DNA of 64,000 bases, taken from Marivita sp. GX14005. Its GTDB lineage: Bacteria > Pseudomonadota > Alphaproteobacteria > Rhodobacterales > Rhodobacteraceae. Every line of letters starts with the position of its first letter. Within the stretch, counting starts at the first letter, position 1. This document shows, one piece after another, positions 27,362-34,820 of this stretch. The DNA lies in contig NZ_JAMCCQ010000002.1 in the NCBI RefSeq assembly GCF_023370775.1, positions 620,001-684,000 on the forward strand, in the 5' to 3' direction. Made by a program: the position numbers and the translations under genes. The notes below the pieces were generated by a model. It made no database searches and was not told the origin of the DNA. It saw only the letters and a program-made list of their open reading frames with translations.

Positions 27362-27734
27362 TCGCGAATGGACCGCCGACTGCGTCGCCGATCATTTCGA
27401 GGAGGCGTTCCGCACGCTGCGCAAGCTGCCGCCGGTGAAGGCGAAGGGCTACTTCAACACCTGGCCCGACATCGTGCGGACCAGCCGCGAGATCGCGGCG
27501 ATGGAGCCGCAGCCGATGCGGGTCTGGCCCTCGGCCGCCGCGATCTCCCGGCTCGAGCAGACCTTCGACTGGGTGCTCTGGATCGAGGAGGCGGAGCGCA
27601 AGCTGGTCTGGTCCCGCGCGGCCCGCGTGCCGTGGAAGCAGATCAGCGGGGAACTCGGCTGCGACCGCACGACGGCGTGGCGTCGCTGGCAACTGGCGCT
27701 GACGAAGATCGCTGCGCGGCTGAATGCGCAGTGA
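27354..27734 (+). CDS. DUF6362-type HTH phage protein
   Basis: The product has 126 residues, with AGGGAGG upstream of the ATG at 27354. A C-terminal helix-turn-helix is visible in VPWKQISGELGCDRTTAWRR, with RWQLALTKIAARL as a following helix. It is a probable DNA-binding protein of the phage early region. Similar proteins often precede the methyltransferase or terminase block. No catalytic motif is seen. Confidence 0.7.
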   Translation: MADREWTADCVADHFEEAFRTLRKLPPVKAKGYFNTWPDIVRTSREIAAMEPQPMRVWPSAAAISRLEQTFDWVLWIEEAERKLVWSRAARVPWKQISGELGCDRTTAWRRWQLALTKIAARLNAQ

Positions 27735-27802
27735 CTCCAATGTGTTGCAACACTTTTTCCTTCGACATCTGCAACATGATCGTGCTATTCCGAAGGCAAG
27801 AT

Positions 27803-27837
27803 GGGGAGAGTGCGCTGGAAAGCCCGCTCTCCCCTTT
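27803..27837 (+). terminator. Terminator-like hairpin after the early operon
   Basis: GGGGAGAG (27803-27810) pairs with CTCTCCCC (27827-27834), followed by TTT. It lies 69 nt after the DUF6362 stop. Confidence 0.5.
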
Positions 27838-27854
27838 GCGTTGACGGGGGCCTT

Positions 27855-27894
27855 CTGGACCCCGGTATCCAGCAAGGGTCCGGCCGGGGTCCAG
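27855..27894. repeat. Perfect 11-bp inverted repeat
   Basis: CTGGACCCCGG (27855-27865) and CCGGGGTCCAG (27884-27894) surround an 18-nt spacer. No T-run follows, so an operator or RNA structure is as likely as a terminator. Confidence 0.5.
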
Positions 27895-28150
27895 CCCACG
27901 GCAGTTTCCGGTTCCTTCCTGGCGATATTCGTATGCTGGCGGGCGAAGCGCGGGACATCGCCAGCGACAGGGCCGGATTTTTGGGAAGCCACCCGTAAGC
28001 CGGAGCCACGCGCGCCCCGCGCAAACACCAATGAACGCTGGCCTTCCGACCGGACACCGCTGGTAGCCGCTGGACCCCGTGTGGAGTCCGGCCCGGCATC
28101 CGGAGTCCGCAAGCCAACGGCATCCACCCGACCGAGGAACCGTGCCCATC

Positions 28151-29527
28151 ATGACGTTGAGCTTCGCACCGGACGCGATCGAGACGTGGCCGCTGGCCAA
28201 GCTCCAGCCCTACGCGAAGAACGCGAAGGCGCATGGCGCGGACCAGGTCGCGAAGATCGCAGCCAGCATAGCCGAGTTCGGCTGGACCGTGCCCTGCCTC
28301 GTCGCCGATGACGGGGAGCTGATCGCGGGCCATGGCCGGGTGCTGGCCGCGACGCAGCTCGGGCTGACTGAAGCGCCGGTGATCGTGCTCGGGCACCTGA
28401 CCGAGGCGCAGCGCCGGGCTTACCGGATCGCGGACAACAAGCTGACCGAGCTGGGCACCTGGGACGAGGCGCTGCTGTCGGCGGAACTGAACGATCTGCT
28501 GGCCGAGGATTTCGACCTGTCGCTCGTCGGCTTCTCCGACGGCGAGTTGGACAAGCTGCTGGCCTACGTCGCGGAAGACGACGGTGAAGAAGGTGGCGCC
28601 GGGGGCTCCGTGCCGCCGGTGACCATCCCCGAACCGCCGCGCAACCCGGCATCGCGGACGGGTGATCTCTGGATCCTAGGCGACCACCGGTTGCTCTGCG
28701 GCGACAGCACCGGCGCGGCCGACGTGCGCCGACTGATGAACGGCGAGCGGGCGATCCTGTTCGCGACCGACCCGCCGTATCTCGTGGACTACGACGGCTC
28801 GAACCACCCGACCCGGAACAAGGACTGGTCGGCGTCCTACGGCACGACCTGGGACGACAGTTCGCAGGGGGCCGAGCTTTACGACGGGTTCATCGCGGCG
28901 GCCGTGGCGGAAGCCATTGCCGAAAATGCCGCCTGGTACTGCTGGCACGCCTCTCGCCGCCAGGCGATGCTGGAAGCCTGCTGGGAAAAGGCGGGCGCCT
29001 TCGTGCACCAGCAGATCATCTGGGTGAAGGACCGCGGGGTTCTGACCCGGTCGCATTACCTGTGGAAGCACGAGCCCTGCTTCATGGGCTGGCGCCGCCC
29101 GAACCGCCCGCCGAAGGTGGCCGAGGAAACGCTGCCATCGACATGGGCGCTGCCCAGCTTCGCCAAGGACGACCGGCCCGACCACCCGACGCCGAAACCG
29201 CTCGACGCCTTCGGGATCCCGATGCGCCAGCACGTGGCGCGCGGCGGGCTCTGCTACGAGCCATTCTCGGGCTCCGGCTCGCAGATCATGGCGGGCGAGG
29301 CCAATGGCCGCCGCGTCTTCGCAATGGAGATCAGCCCCGCCTATGTCGATGTCGCCGTGGAGCGCTGGCAAGCCGAGACCGGCCGCGACGCGATCCTCGA
29401 CGGCGACGGTCGGACCTTCGCGCAGGTGAGGACCGAGCGGCTGGGCGACGATGCCGAGGCCCGGGCCGATACGCCGGACCCGGATGCCGCCCCAGAACTC
29501 GCGCGAAAGCGCAAGACCGCCGCGTGA
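28151..29527 (+). CDS. Phage DNA adenine/N4-cytosine methyltransferase with ParB-like N-terminal domain
   Basis: This 458-residue protein has a ParB/Sulfiredoxin-like N-terminal domain (LQPYAKNAKAHGADQVAKIA, LIAGHGRVLAATQLG). A DNA amino-methyltransferase follows with catalytic DPPY near residue 206 (FATDPPYLVDYDG) and the SAM-binding motif FSGSGSQIMAGE later, the order of beta-class enzymes. It would modify phage DNA and protect it from host restriction. No cognate nuclease is adjacent, so it is an orphan. The start at 28151 has GAGGAA upstream. Confidence 0.9.
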   Translation: MTLSFAPDAIETWPLAKLQPYAKNAKAHGADQVAKIAASIAEFGWTVPCLVADDGELIAGHGRVLAATQLGLTEAPVIVLGHLTEAQRRAYRIADNKLTELGTWDEALLSAELNDLLAEDFDLSLVGFSDGELDKLLAYVAEDDGEEGGAGGSVPPVTIPEPPRNPASRTGDLWILGDHRLLCGDSTGAADVRRLMNGERAILFATDPPYLVDYDGSNHPTRNKDWSASYGTTWDDSSQGAELYDGFIAAAVAEAIAENAAWYCWHASRRQAMLEACWEKAGAFVHQQIIWVKDRGVLTRSHYLWKHEPCFMGWRRPNRPPKVAEETLPSTWALPSFAKDDRPDHPTPKPLDAFGIPMRQHVARGGLCYEPFSGSGSQIMAGEANGRRVFAMEISPAYVDVAVERWQAETGRDAILDGDGRTFAQVRTERLGDDAEARADTPDPDAAPELARKRKTAA

Positions 29528-29528
29528 C

Positions 29529-30710
29529 ATGCATGACCTGGCTTTACCTTCCTCCGGAGACGCTTCCGGGGCCGGAGACGCATGCCTCTTCGGCCTCTCC
29601 CTTTGCTCCGGCGCGGGCGGTCTCGACCTCGGGCTCGCCATCGCCATCCCCGGATATCGTGCTGTGGGCCATGTCGAACGGGAAACCTACGCCGCAGCCA
29701 CTCTCGTGGCGCGGATGGAAGACGCGTCCCTGGATCAGGCTGTTGTCTGGGACGATGTTGCCACCTTCGACGGCCGCCCGTGGCGCGGCGCGGTGGACAT
29801 CGTCACTGCGGGCTATCCGTGCCAGCCGTTCTCCGTCGCGGGCAAACGCCGGGGCGCGGATGACCCGCGCCACCTCTGGCCGCATGTCGCCCGCATCATC
29901 GGCGAAGTCGAACCGCCCTTCGTCTTCCTCGAGAATGTCGCACATCATCTCCGCCTCGGCTTCCCCGAAGTCGCCGCAGGACTGGTCGGCATGGGCTACC
30001 GCCTTGCGGCAGGCCTCTTCACGGCGGCGGAAGTCGGAGCGCCACACAAGCGCGAGCGGCTGTTCATCCTTGCCATCCGCGAAGGCTGCGAGTTGGCCGA
30101 CCCCGCGCGCCTGCTCTGGCACCCGGTCGAGTGGCGGGAACCGAACGGAGCTGCTGCGGCTGTGGCCGACGCCAAGGGCCAGCGCCAACGAGAACCGGCA
30201 GACCAAGCCGACCCCCTCGCAGGAAGCGGGGCAGCACGGCATGAACCTCGCGACGACAGCCGCGATGTGGCCGACGCCGCAGATCGACAGCTTCCGCAGC
30301 CGGGGTGGCGACAGGCGCGACGAGAAGGGTCTGGGCCGGATGGCGCGGGACTGGCCGACGCCGATGGCGAACAACGGCTGCAAGCCGAGCGCGGGCAACC
30401 GGCGGACAGCAGACCTGACCCATGCAGCCGGAATGTGGATGACGCCGACGGCGCGCGATCACAAGGACGGGGCGACGAGCCTCGCGAACACCCCGGTGAA
30501 CGGCCTGCTTGGCCGCCAGGTCCTGGTGACGCCGCTGGCTGGGAGCGATACCTCCGAGCCGCGCCGGACCTTGAACCCGCTGTTCGTCGAGGCGCTGATG
30601 GGCTGGCCCACCGGGTGGACCGGCTTCGCCTCTGTGGCAACGGCGTGGTCCCCTTGGTTGCGGCGCATGCGCTGCGAACTCTCGCAGCTGAATTGCTGGC
30701 CGATGGATGA
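29529..30710 (+). CDS. Phage C5 cytosine methyltransferase
   Basis: The 393 residues start 1 nt after the previous stop. Motif I is LSLCSGAGGLDLGLA, motif IV is GYPCQPFSVAG with catalytic C98, motif VI is FLENVAHH, motif VIII is HKRERLFILA, and the C-terminal motif X is RLRLCGNGVVPLVAAHA. It makes 5-methylcytosine at an unknown site. From about 30140 codon composition in this frame weakens, while the +1 frame becomes strongly coding-like (see the overlapping entry). The C-terminal motif X shows this frame is still functional, so it is probably not a frameshifted gene. Confidence 0.85.
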   Translation: MHDLALPSSGDASGAGDACLFGLSLCSGAGGLDLGLAIAIPGYRAVGHVERETYAAATLVARMEDASLDQAVVWDDVATFDGRPWRGAVDIVTAGYPCQPFSVAGKRRGADDPRHLWPHVARIIGEVEPPFVFLENVAHHLRLGFPEVAAGLVGMGYRLAAGLFTAAEVGAPHKRERLFILAIREGCELADPARLLWHPVEWREPNGAAAAVADAKGQRQREPADQADPLAGSGAARHEPRDDSRDVADAADRQLPQPGWRQARREGSGPDGAGLADADGEQRLQAERGQPADSRPDPCSRNVDDADGARSQGRGDEPREHPGERPAWPPGPGDAAGWERYLRAAPDLEPAVRRGADGLAHRVDRLRLCGNGVVPLVAAHALRTLAAELLADG

Positions 30711-30723
30711 GGTGGCGACATGA
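30241..30723 (+). CDS. Possible second gene overlapping the methyltransferase 3' half in the +1 frame
   Basis: The frame is open far upstream; ATG 30241 is the first good internal start and gives 160 residues. It contains repeated W-P-T-P blocks (AMWPTPQ, DWPTPMANNG), MWMTPTARDHKDGATS, and RTLNPLFVEALMGWPTGWT, a segment I know from phage C5-methyltransferase relatives. Third-position GC is high in this frame from about 30150, and its TGA overlaps the next ATG (ATGA), typical of coupled genes. It may be a separate protein, a frameshift extension of the methyltransferase, or a relic frame. Confidence 0.45.
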   Translation: MNLATTAAMWPTPQIDSFRSRGGDRRDEKGLGRMARDWPTPMANNGCKPSAGNRRTADLTHAAGMWMTPTARDHKDGATSLANTPVNGLLGRQVLVTPLAGSDTSEPRRTLNPLFVEALMGWPTGWTGFASVATAWSPWLRRMRCELSQLNCWPMDEVAT

Positions 30724-30944
30724 AGCAGTCGCGCGCCATGTCGCTGGTCGAATCCGTAGCCAACGTGATCGTCGGCTACGGCGTCGCGGTCGTCACGCAG
30801 ATCCTGATCTTCCCGATCTTCGGGCTGCACACGACGCTGGCCCAGAACCTGAAGATGGGTGCGGTGTTCACCGTGGTGAGCATCGCCCGTTCCTTCGCCT
30901 TGCGGCGGGTGTTCGAGGCGATCCGGATGCGGAGCGCCAAATGA
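30720..30944 (+). CDS. Small two-helix membrane protein (DUF7220-like)
   Basis: The product has 74 residues and two hydrophobic segments (ANVIVGYGVAVVTQILIFPI and LKMGAVFTVVSIARSFALRR). It ends in a basic RVFEAIRMRSAK. It resembles small phage inner-membrane proteins labelled DUF7220; function unknown. The ATG overlaps the stop of the +1 frame across the methyltransferase gene. Confidence 0.7.
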   Translation: MKQSRAMSLVESVANVIVGYGVAVVTQILIFPIFGLHTTLAQNLKMGAVFTVVSIARSFALRRVFEAIRMRSAK

Positions 30945-30997
30945 TCGACCGCCGCCCCGGCGGGACGGCGGCCATCAGCTTGTCGGGGTCCGGCGCG

Positions 30998-31570
30998 TCA
31001 GGCGGCAGGAAGTCTGTACACGCGCCCCCGATCATCGACCTTCTCCGAGGTCACCTCGAGCCCGAGCTTCTTCTTCAGCGCCCCGGCCATCGCGCCGCGC
31101 ACCGTGTGCGACTGCCATCCCGTCGCGGCCATGATCTCCTCGATGGTCGCGCCGTCTGGCGCGCTCAGCATGGCGATCAGGGTGGCCTGCTTGGTGCCCT
31201 CGCGCGGTGTGCGCGTCTTGGGCGCAGCCTTCGGTTCGGTGGGGGTGTCCGGCGCGGACTCCATGGTCGGCGCGTCCGTCGCGCCCGCAAGCGCGGGCCT
31301 CGCGTCCTCGGGCTCGATCCCGATGGCGGCGAGGCCTGCGTCGGTGGCAGCCAGCGTGACGCCGTGGCCGTCGCCGCTCTCGCGCCACATGGGCTCGCCC
31401 TTGCGCGTGTTGGCGTCGACCTCCTGCAGGAAGCCCTTGGCGAGCATCGCGCCGACCACCTTGGCGGCGGCGCCACCCCGGAGGCTCTCGGGCAGCGGCA
31501 AGGCGATGCGGTCCTCGCGCTGTGCGGCAGAGCTGAGGATGATGGCTTGGGTATCGGAAAGCTTGGTCAT
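30998..31570 (-). CDS. DUF3489 domain protein
   Basis: The product has 190 residues. The C-terminal DUF3489 block reads TKQATLIAMLSAPDGATIEE, then IMAATGWQSHTVRGAMAGAL, a winged-helix-like DNA-binding unit. The N-terminal half (LSDTQAIILSSAAQRED) looks like a second helical domain, and a Pro/Thr-rich linker joins them. It runs against the surrounding phage genes and may be a regulator expressed in lysogeny. Confidence 0.8.
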   Translation of the reverse strand: MTKLSDTQAIILSSAAQREDRIALPLPESLRGGAAAKVVGAMLAKGFLQEVDANTRKGEPMWRESGDGHGVTLAATDAGLAAIGIEPEDARPALAGATDAPTMESAPDTPTEPKAAPKTRTPREGTKQATLIAMLSAPDGATIEEIMAATGWQSHTVRGAMAGALKKKLGLEVTSEKVDDRGRVYRLPAA

Positions 31571-31665
31571 GGGGTCGTCTCCGTATTCGGGCCCGCGTCA
31601 TGCGGCGCCTTCTACGACCCCGAGCCGCGCAGGGCGCGCGGCGGGAGTTCCGGCAGCGCCGGAGA

Positions 31666-31938
31666 TCAGCGGGCGTGTTCGCCCTCGCCGAAGGCGCTGT
31701 CGGTGATGCGCTTCAGGAGGCTGGCGTAGTGTTCGAGGGTGCCGACCATCGCCCAGCCCGCCTCGTCGGGGGCACAGTTGAAATGGTCGTCGCTGAGCGC
31801 CTGCAGGCGGGCGAGCATCTCGTCGATCTCGGCTTTCTTGCCGATGAAGGCGGCGAGTGCCGCCTCCTTGTTCCGGCGCGCCTTCTCGGCGCGGAGTTCG
31901 TGACGCGGGGTGGTGATCGGGTTCAGGCGGGTGGTCAT
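31666..31938 (-). CDS. Small helical protein, unknown (90 aa)
   Basis: The ATG is preceded by GGAG on the minus strand. The product is charged and helical (ELRAEKARRNKEAALAAFIG, EIDEMLARLQALSDDHFN) with no domain I recognise. It is transcribed divergently from the terminase operon, about 110 nt from the small terminase start, and points the same way as the DUF3489 gene. Confidence 0.6.
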   Translation of the reverse strand: MTTRLNPITTPRHELRAEKARRNKEAALAAFIGKKAEIDEMLARLQALSDDHFNCAPDEAGWAMVGTLEHYASLLKRITDSAFGEGEHAR

Positions 31939-32049
31939 CGTGGTGGCTCCGTGGTGAGTTGCATCGCTTCGTTGGAGTGACGTTCGCTCTGTCCGCCGCG
32001 CTCATCAACTCGATAAGCACATGATTCTGAATGATAATCGGAGCCGTCG

Positions 32050-32646
32050 ATGCAGGGCATGAGCGAGCGCCAGTACGCCGCCCATGTCGGGCTGTCGCGA
32101 GGCGCGATCCAGAAGGCGAAGACGGCCGAGCGGCTGGTTCTCTATCCCGACGGCAGCATCAATGCGGCGGCCAGCGACGCCAGACGGGCCGAGACGACGG
32201 ACCCGTCGAAGACCCGCAAGCCGCCCGCACCGAAGCTGAAACCTGTTCCCGAGGCTGCAGTGGCCGCCGTCGGCGAGACGCTGCGCGAACAGGGTCTGGC
32301 GGTCCCGGCCGTTGGGGGCGGCACGACATTCCTGCAGGCGAAGACGGCCAACGAAGTGCTGAAGGCGCAGGAGCGGCGCATCCGGCTCCAGAAGCTGAAG
32401 GGGGAGTTGATCGAACGGGCCCGCGCGCTGGCGCTGGTGTTCCGGCTGGCGCGGGAGGAACGGGACGCGTGGGTGAACTGGCCCGCGCGCGCGGCGGCGT
32501 TGATGGCGGCCGAGCTCTCGGTCTCATGCAGCGACGCGACGGGCCAGCAGATCGCCGTGGAGCCAGCCGCGATGCAGAAGGTCCTGGAGAAACATGTACG
32601 CGCCCACCTCGACGAACTCGCCGAGGTCCGGCCCGACTTCCGGTGA
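32050..32646 (+). CDS. Terminase small subunit-like protein
   Basis: The product has 198 residues. An N-terminal helix-turn-helix (MSERQYAAHVGLSRGAIQKA) matches the DNA-binding end of Nu1-type small terminases. A long helical region follows (EVLKAQERRIRLQKLKGELI) that would oligomerise. It recognises the packaging site and recruits the large subunit, whose gene overlaps it by 53 nt in another frame. The assignment rests on HTH plus position. Confidence 0.75.
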   Translation: MQGMSERQYAAHVGLSRGAIQKAKTAERLVLYPDGSINAAASDARRAETTDPSKTRKPPAPKLKPVPEAAVAAVGETLREQGLAVPAVGGGTTFLQAKTANEVLKAQERRIRLQKLKGELIERARALALVFRLAREERDAWVNWPARAAALMAAELSVSCSDATGQQIAVEPAAMQKVLEKHVRAHLDELAEVRPDFR

Positions 32647-34609
32647 TGACAAGGATGATTTCGGCGGCCTGACGGACTTCGACGGCGCGGGCGAGATCCT
32701 GCGCGCCTGGGGCAACGGGCTGCGGCCCGACCCGGACCTGACCGTCTCGGAATGGGCGGACCGGCACCGGATGCTCTCGGGCCGCGCCTCGGCCGAGCCC
32801 GGACGATATCGCACGGTGCGCACGCCCTACATGCGCGAGATCATGGACCGGCTGAGCCCCGGCGATCCGACCCAGCGGATCGTGTTCATGAAGGCCGCGC
32901 AGGTCGGCGCGACCGAGGCCGGGAACAACTGGATCGGGTTCGCCATCCACCAGGCGCCGGGCCCGATGCTCGCGGTCCAGCCGACGGTGGAACTGGCCAA
33001 GCGCAACTCGCGCCAGCGGATCGACCCGCTGATCGACGAGAGCCCCGAGCTGCGGGAGCGGGTGAAACCCGCGCGCTCCCGCGATGCGGGCAACACAATG
33101 CTGTCCAAGGAATTCGCGGGCGGCATCCTGATCATGACAGGCGCGAACTCGGCGGTCGGGCTGCGCTCGACGCCCGCGCGTTACATCTTCCTCGACGAGG
33201 TCGATGCCTATCCGGCCTCGGCCGATGAGGAAGGAGACCCGGTCACGCTGGCGGAAGCCCGGTCGCTGACCTTCGCCCATCGGCGCAAGGTGCTGCTGGT
33301 CTCGACGCCCACGATCCGGGGGCTGTCGCGCATCGAGCGGGAGTTCGAGGCCAGCGACCAGCGGCGGTTCTTCGTGCCGTGCCCGCATTGCGGCCACGCG
33401 CAATGGCTGAAGTTCGACCGGCTGCGCTGGCAGAAGGGCCGCCCGGAGACGGCGGAATATCACTGCGAGGGCTGCGACGCGGCAATCGCGGAACACCACA
33501 AGACGGCGATGCTGGAGGGCGGCGAATGGCGGGCAACCGCCACGGCCGCCGATCCGACCACGGTCGGGTATCACCTTTCAGCGCTTTATTCGCCGATCGG
33601 CTGGTTGAGCTGGGAGCGGATCGTGCGGGCCTGGGACGCGGCACAGGGGTCGGACGAGGCGATCAAGGCGTTCCGCAACACGATCCTCGGCGAGACCTGG
33701 GTCGAGACCGGGGAAGCGCCGGACTGGCAGCGGCTCTACGACCGGCGCGAGCGCTGGACATCCGGCACGGTGCCTGCGGGCGGGCTGTTCCTGACCGCCG
33801 GGGCCGATGTGCAGAAGGACCGGATCGAGGTCGATGTCTGGGCCTGGGGTCGCGGGCTGGAAAGCTGGCTCGTCGATCACGTCGTGATCGAGGGCGGGCC
33901 GGATCGGCATGACGCCTGGTCGGAACTGACCGCGCTGCTCGACCGGTCCTGGCCGCACGAACGCGGCGCGCATCTGCGGATAGCGCGGCTCGCGATCGAC
34001 ACGGGCTACGAGGCCCCGGCGGTCTATTCCTGGTCGCGGGCGCAGGGGTTTGGGCAGGTGTCGCCGGTCAAGGGCGTCGAGGGATTCAACCGCTCGAGCC
34101 CGGTGTCGGGGCCGACCTTCGTGGACGCGACCGAGGGCGGCAAGCGCCTCCGGCGCGGGGCGCGGCTCTGGACCGTGGCGGTGTCGACCTTCAAGGCCGA
34201 GACCTACCGGTTCCTGCGGCTGGCGCGGCCGACCGAGGAGGACATGGCCGACGGGGCGGCATTCCCGCCCGGCTCGGTGCACCTGCCGCACTGGGTCGAG
34301 AACGAATGGCTGAAGCAGTTCGTGGCCGAACAGCTGGTGACGGTGCGCACGAAACGCGGCTTCGCCCGGCTGGAATGGCAGAAGCTGCGCGAGCGCAACG
34401 AGGCGCTGGACTGCCGGGTCTATGCCCGCGCCGCCGCCTGGATCGCGGGCGCGGACCGCTGGTCCGACGAGAAATGGCGCGATCTCGAGGATCAGCTCGG
34501 GGCCGCCCCCACCGACACCGATCCCGCCGGGCAGGTCAACCGGCCGGGACAGGCCCCGCAGGGCAAGCGCCGCTCCGACTGGCTCGGGCGGCGGGAGGGA
34601 TGGTTCTGA
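32594..34609 (+). CDS. Terminase large subunit (GpA family)
   Basis: This 671-residue protein has a GpA-like layout. The ATPase part carries FMKAAQVGATEAGNNW (Walker A-like) and ARYIFLDEVDAYPASADEEG (Walker B). A CPHCGHAQWLKF/CEGCDAAI zinc ribbon follows near residues 260-300. The C-terminal nuclease part has GADVQKDRIEVDVWAWGRG. It packages phage DNA into proheads. The ATG at 32594 has GGAG 5 nt upstream and starts inside the small-subunit gene. Confidence 0.92.
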   Translation: MYAPTSTNSPRSGPTSGDDKDDFGGLTDFDGAGEILRAWGNGLRPDPDLTVSEWADRHRMLSGRASAEPGRYRTVRTPYMREIMDRLSPGDPTQRIVFMKAAQVGATEAGNNWIGFAIHQAPGPMLAVQPTVELAKRNSRQRIDPLIDESPELRERVKPARSRDAGNTMLSKEFAGGILIMTGANSAVGLRSTPARYIFLDEVDAYPASADEEGDPVTLAEARSLTFAHRRKVLLVSTPTIRGLSRIEREFEASDQRRFFVPCPHCGHAQWLKFDRLRWQKGRPETAEYHCEGCDAAIAEHHKTAMLEGGEWRATATAADPTTVGYHLSALYSPIGWLSWERIVRAWDAAQGSDEAIKAFRNTILGETWVETGEAPDWQRLYDRRERWTSGTVPAGGLFLTAGADVQKDRIEVDVWAWGRGLESWLVDHVVIEGGPDRHDAWSELTALLDRSWPHERGAHLRIARLAIDTGYEAPAVYSWSRAQGFGQVSPVKGVEGFNRSSPVSGPTFVDATEGGKRLRRGARLWTVAVSTFKAETYRFLRLARPTEEDMADGAAFPPGSVHLPHWVENEWLKQFVAEQLVTVRTKRGFARLEWQKLRERNEALDCRVYARAAAWIAGADRWSDEKWRDLEDQLGAAPTDTDPAGQVNRPGQAPQGKRRSDWLGRREGWF

Positions 34610-34610
34610 C

Positions 34611-34820
34611 ATGACGGACTGGACGGAAACCGAGCTCTCGGCGCTGCGCCGAGCCTATGCCAGCGGCACGACCCGGGTCAGCTATGACGGCAAGTCGGTG
34701 GATTACGGCTCGGCCGAGGATCTGCTCGCCCGCATCCGCACCATCGAGCGCGCCATCGCCGGGACGACCCGACCGCTGCCCGTGGCCGGGCTCGCGGGCT
34801 TCTCGCGCGGGGACCGCTGA
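34611..34820 (+). CDS. gpW-like head-tail joining protein
   Basis: The product has 69 residues: ETELSALRRAYASGTTRVSY, then DYGSAEDLLARIRTIERAI. This is the two-helix plus hairpin layout of lambda gpW, which stabilises packaged heads. It lies between large terminase and portal, the usual place, and its stop overlaps the portal ATG (TGATG). Confidence 0.8.
   Translation: MTDWTETELSALRRAYASGTTRVSYDGKSVDYGSAEDLLARIRTIERAIAGTTRPLPVAGLAGFSRGDR

Larger units (their letters stand above)
27735..28150. other. Intergenic region with several hairpins
   Basis: This 416-nt gap holds a GTGTTGCAACAC palindrome followed by five Ts (27742-27758), a terminator-like hairpin (27803-27837), an 11-bp inverted repeat (27855-27894) and two copies of GGAGTCCG (28083-28090, 28102-28109). 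An open frame across it has no ribosome-binding site and I do not call it. Confidence 0.45.

Noticed and set aside
27724-28311. 195-aa open frame across the gap before the methyltransferase
   Set aside because: It has no ribosome-binding site, runs into the methyltransferase gene in another frame, and is low-complexity and Pro/Arg-rich.
29062-30240. Upstream part of the +1 frame over the methyltransferase genes as coding
   Set aside because: Before about 30140 the other frames hold the conserved methyltransferase motifs and the good third-position GC; only the 3' part is considered.
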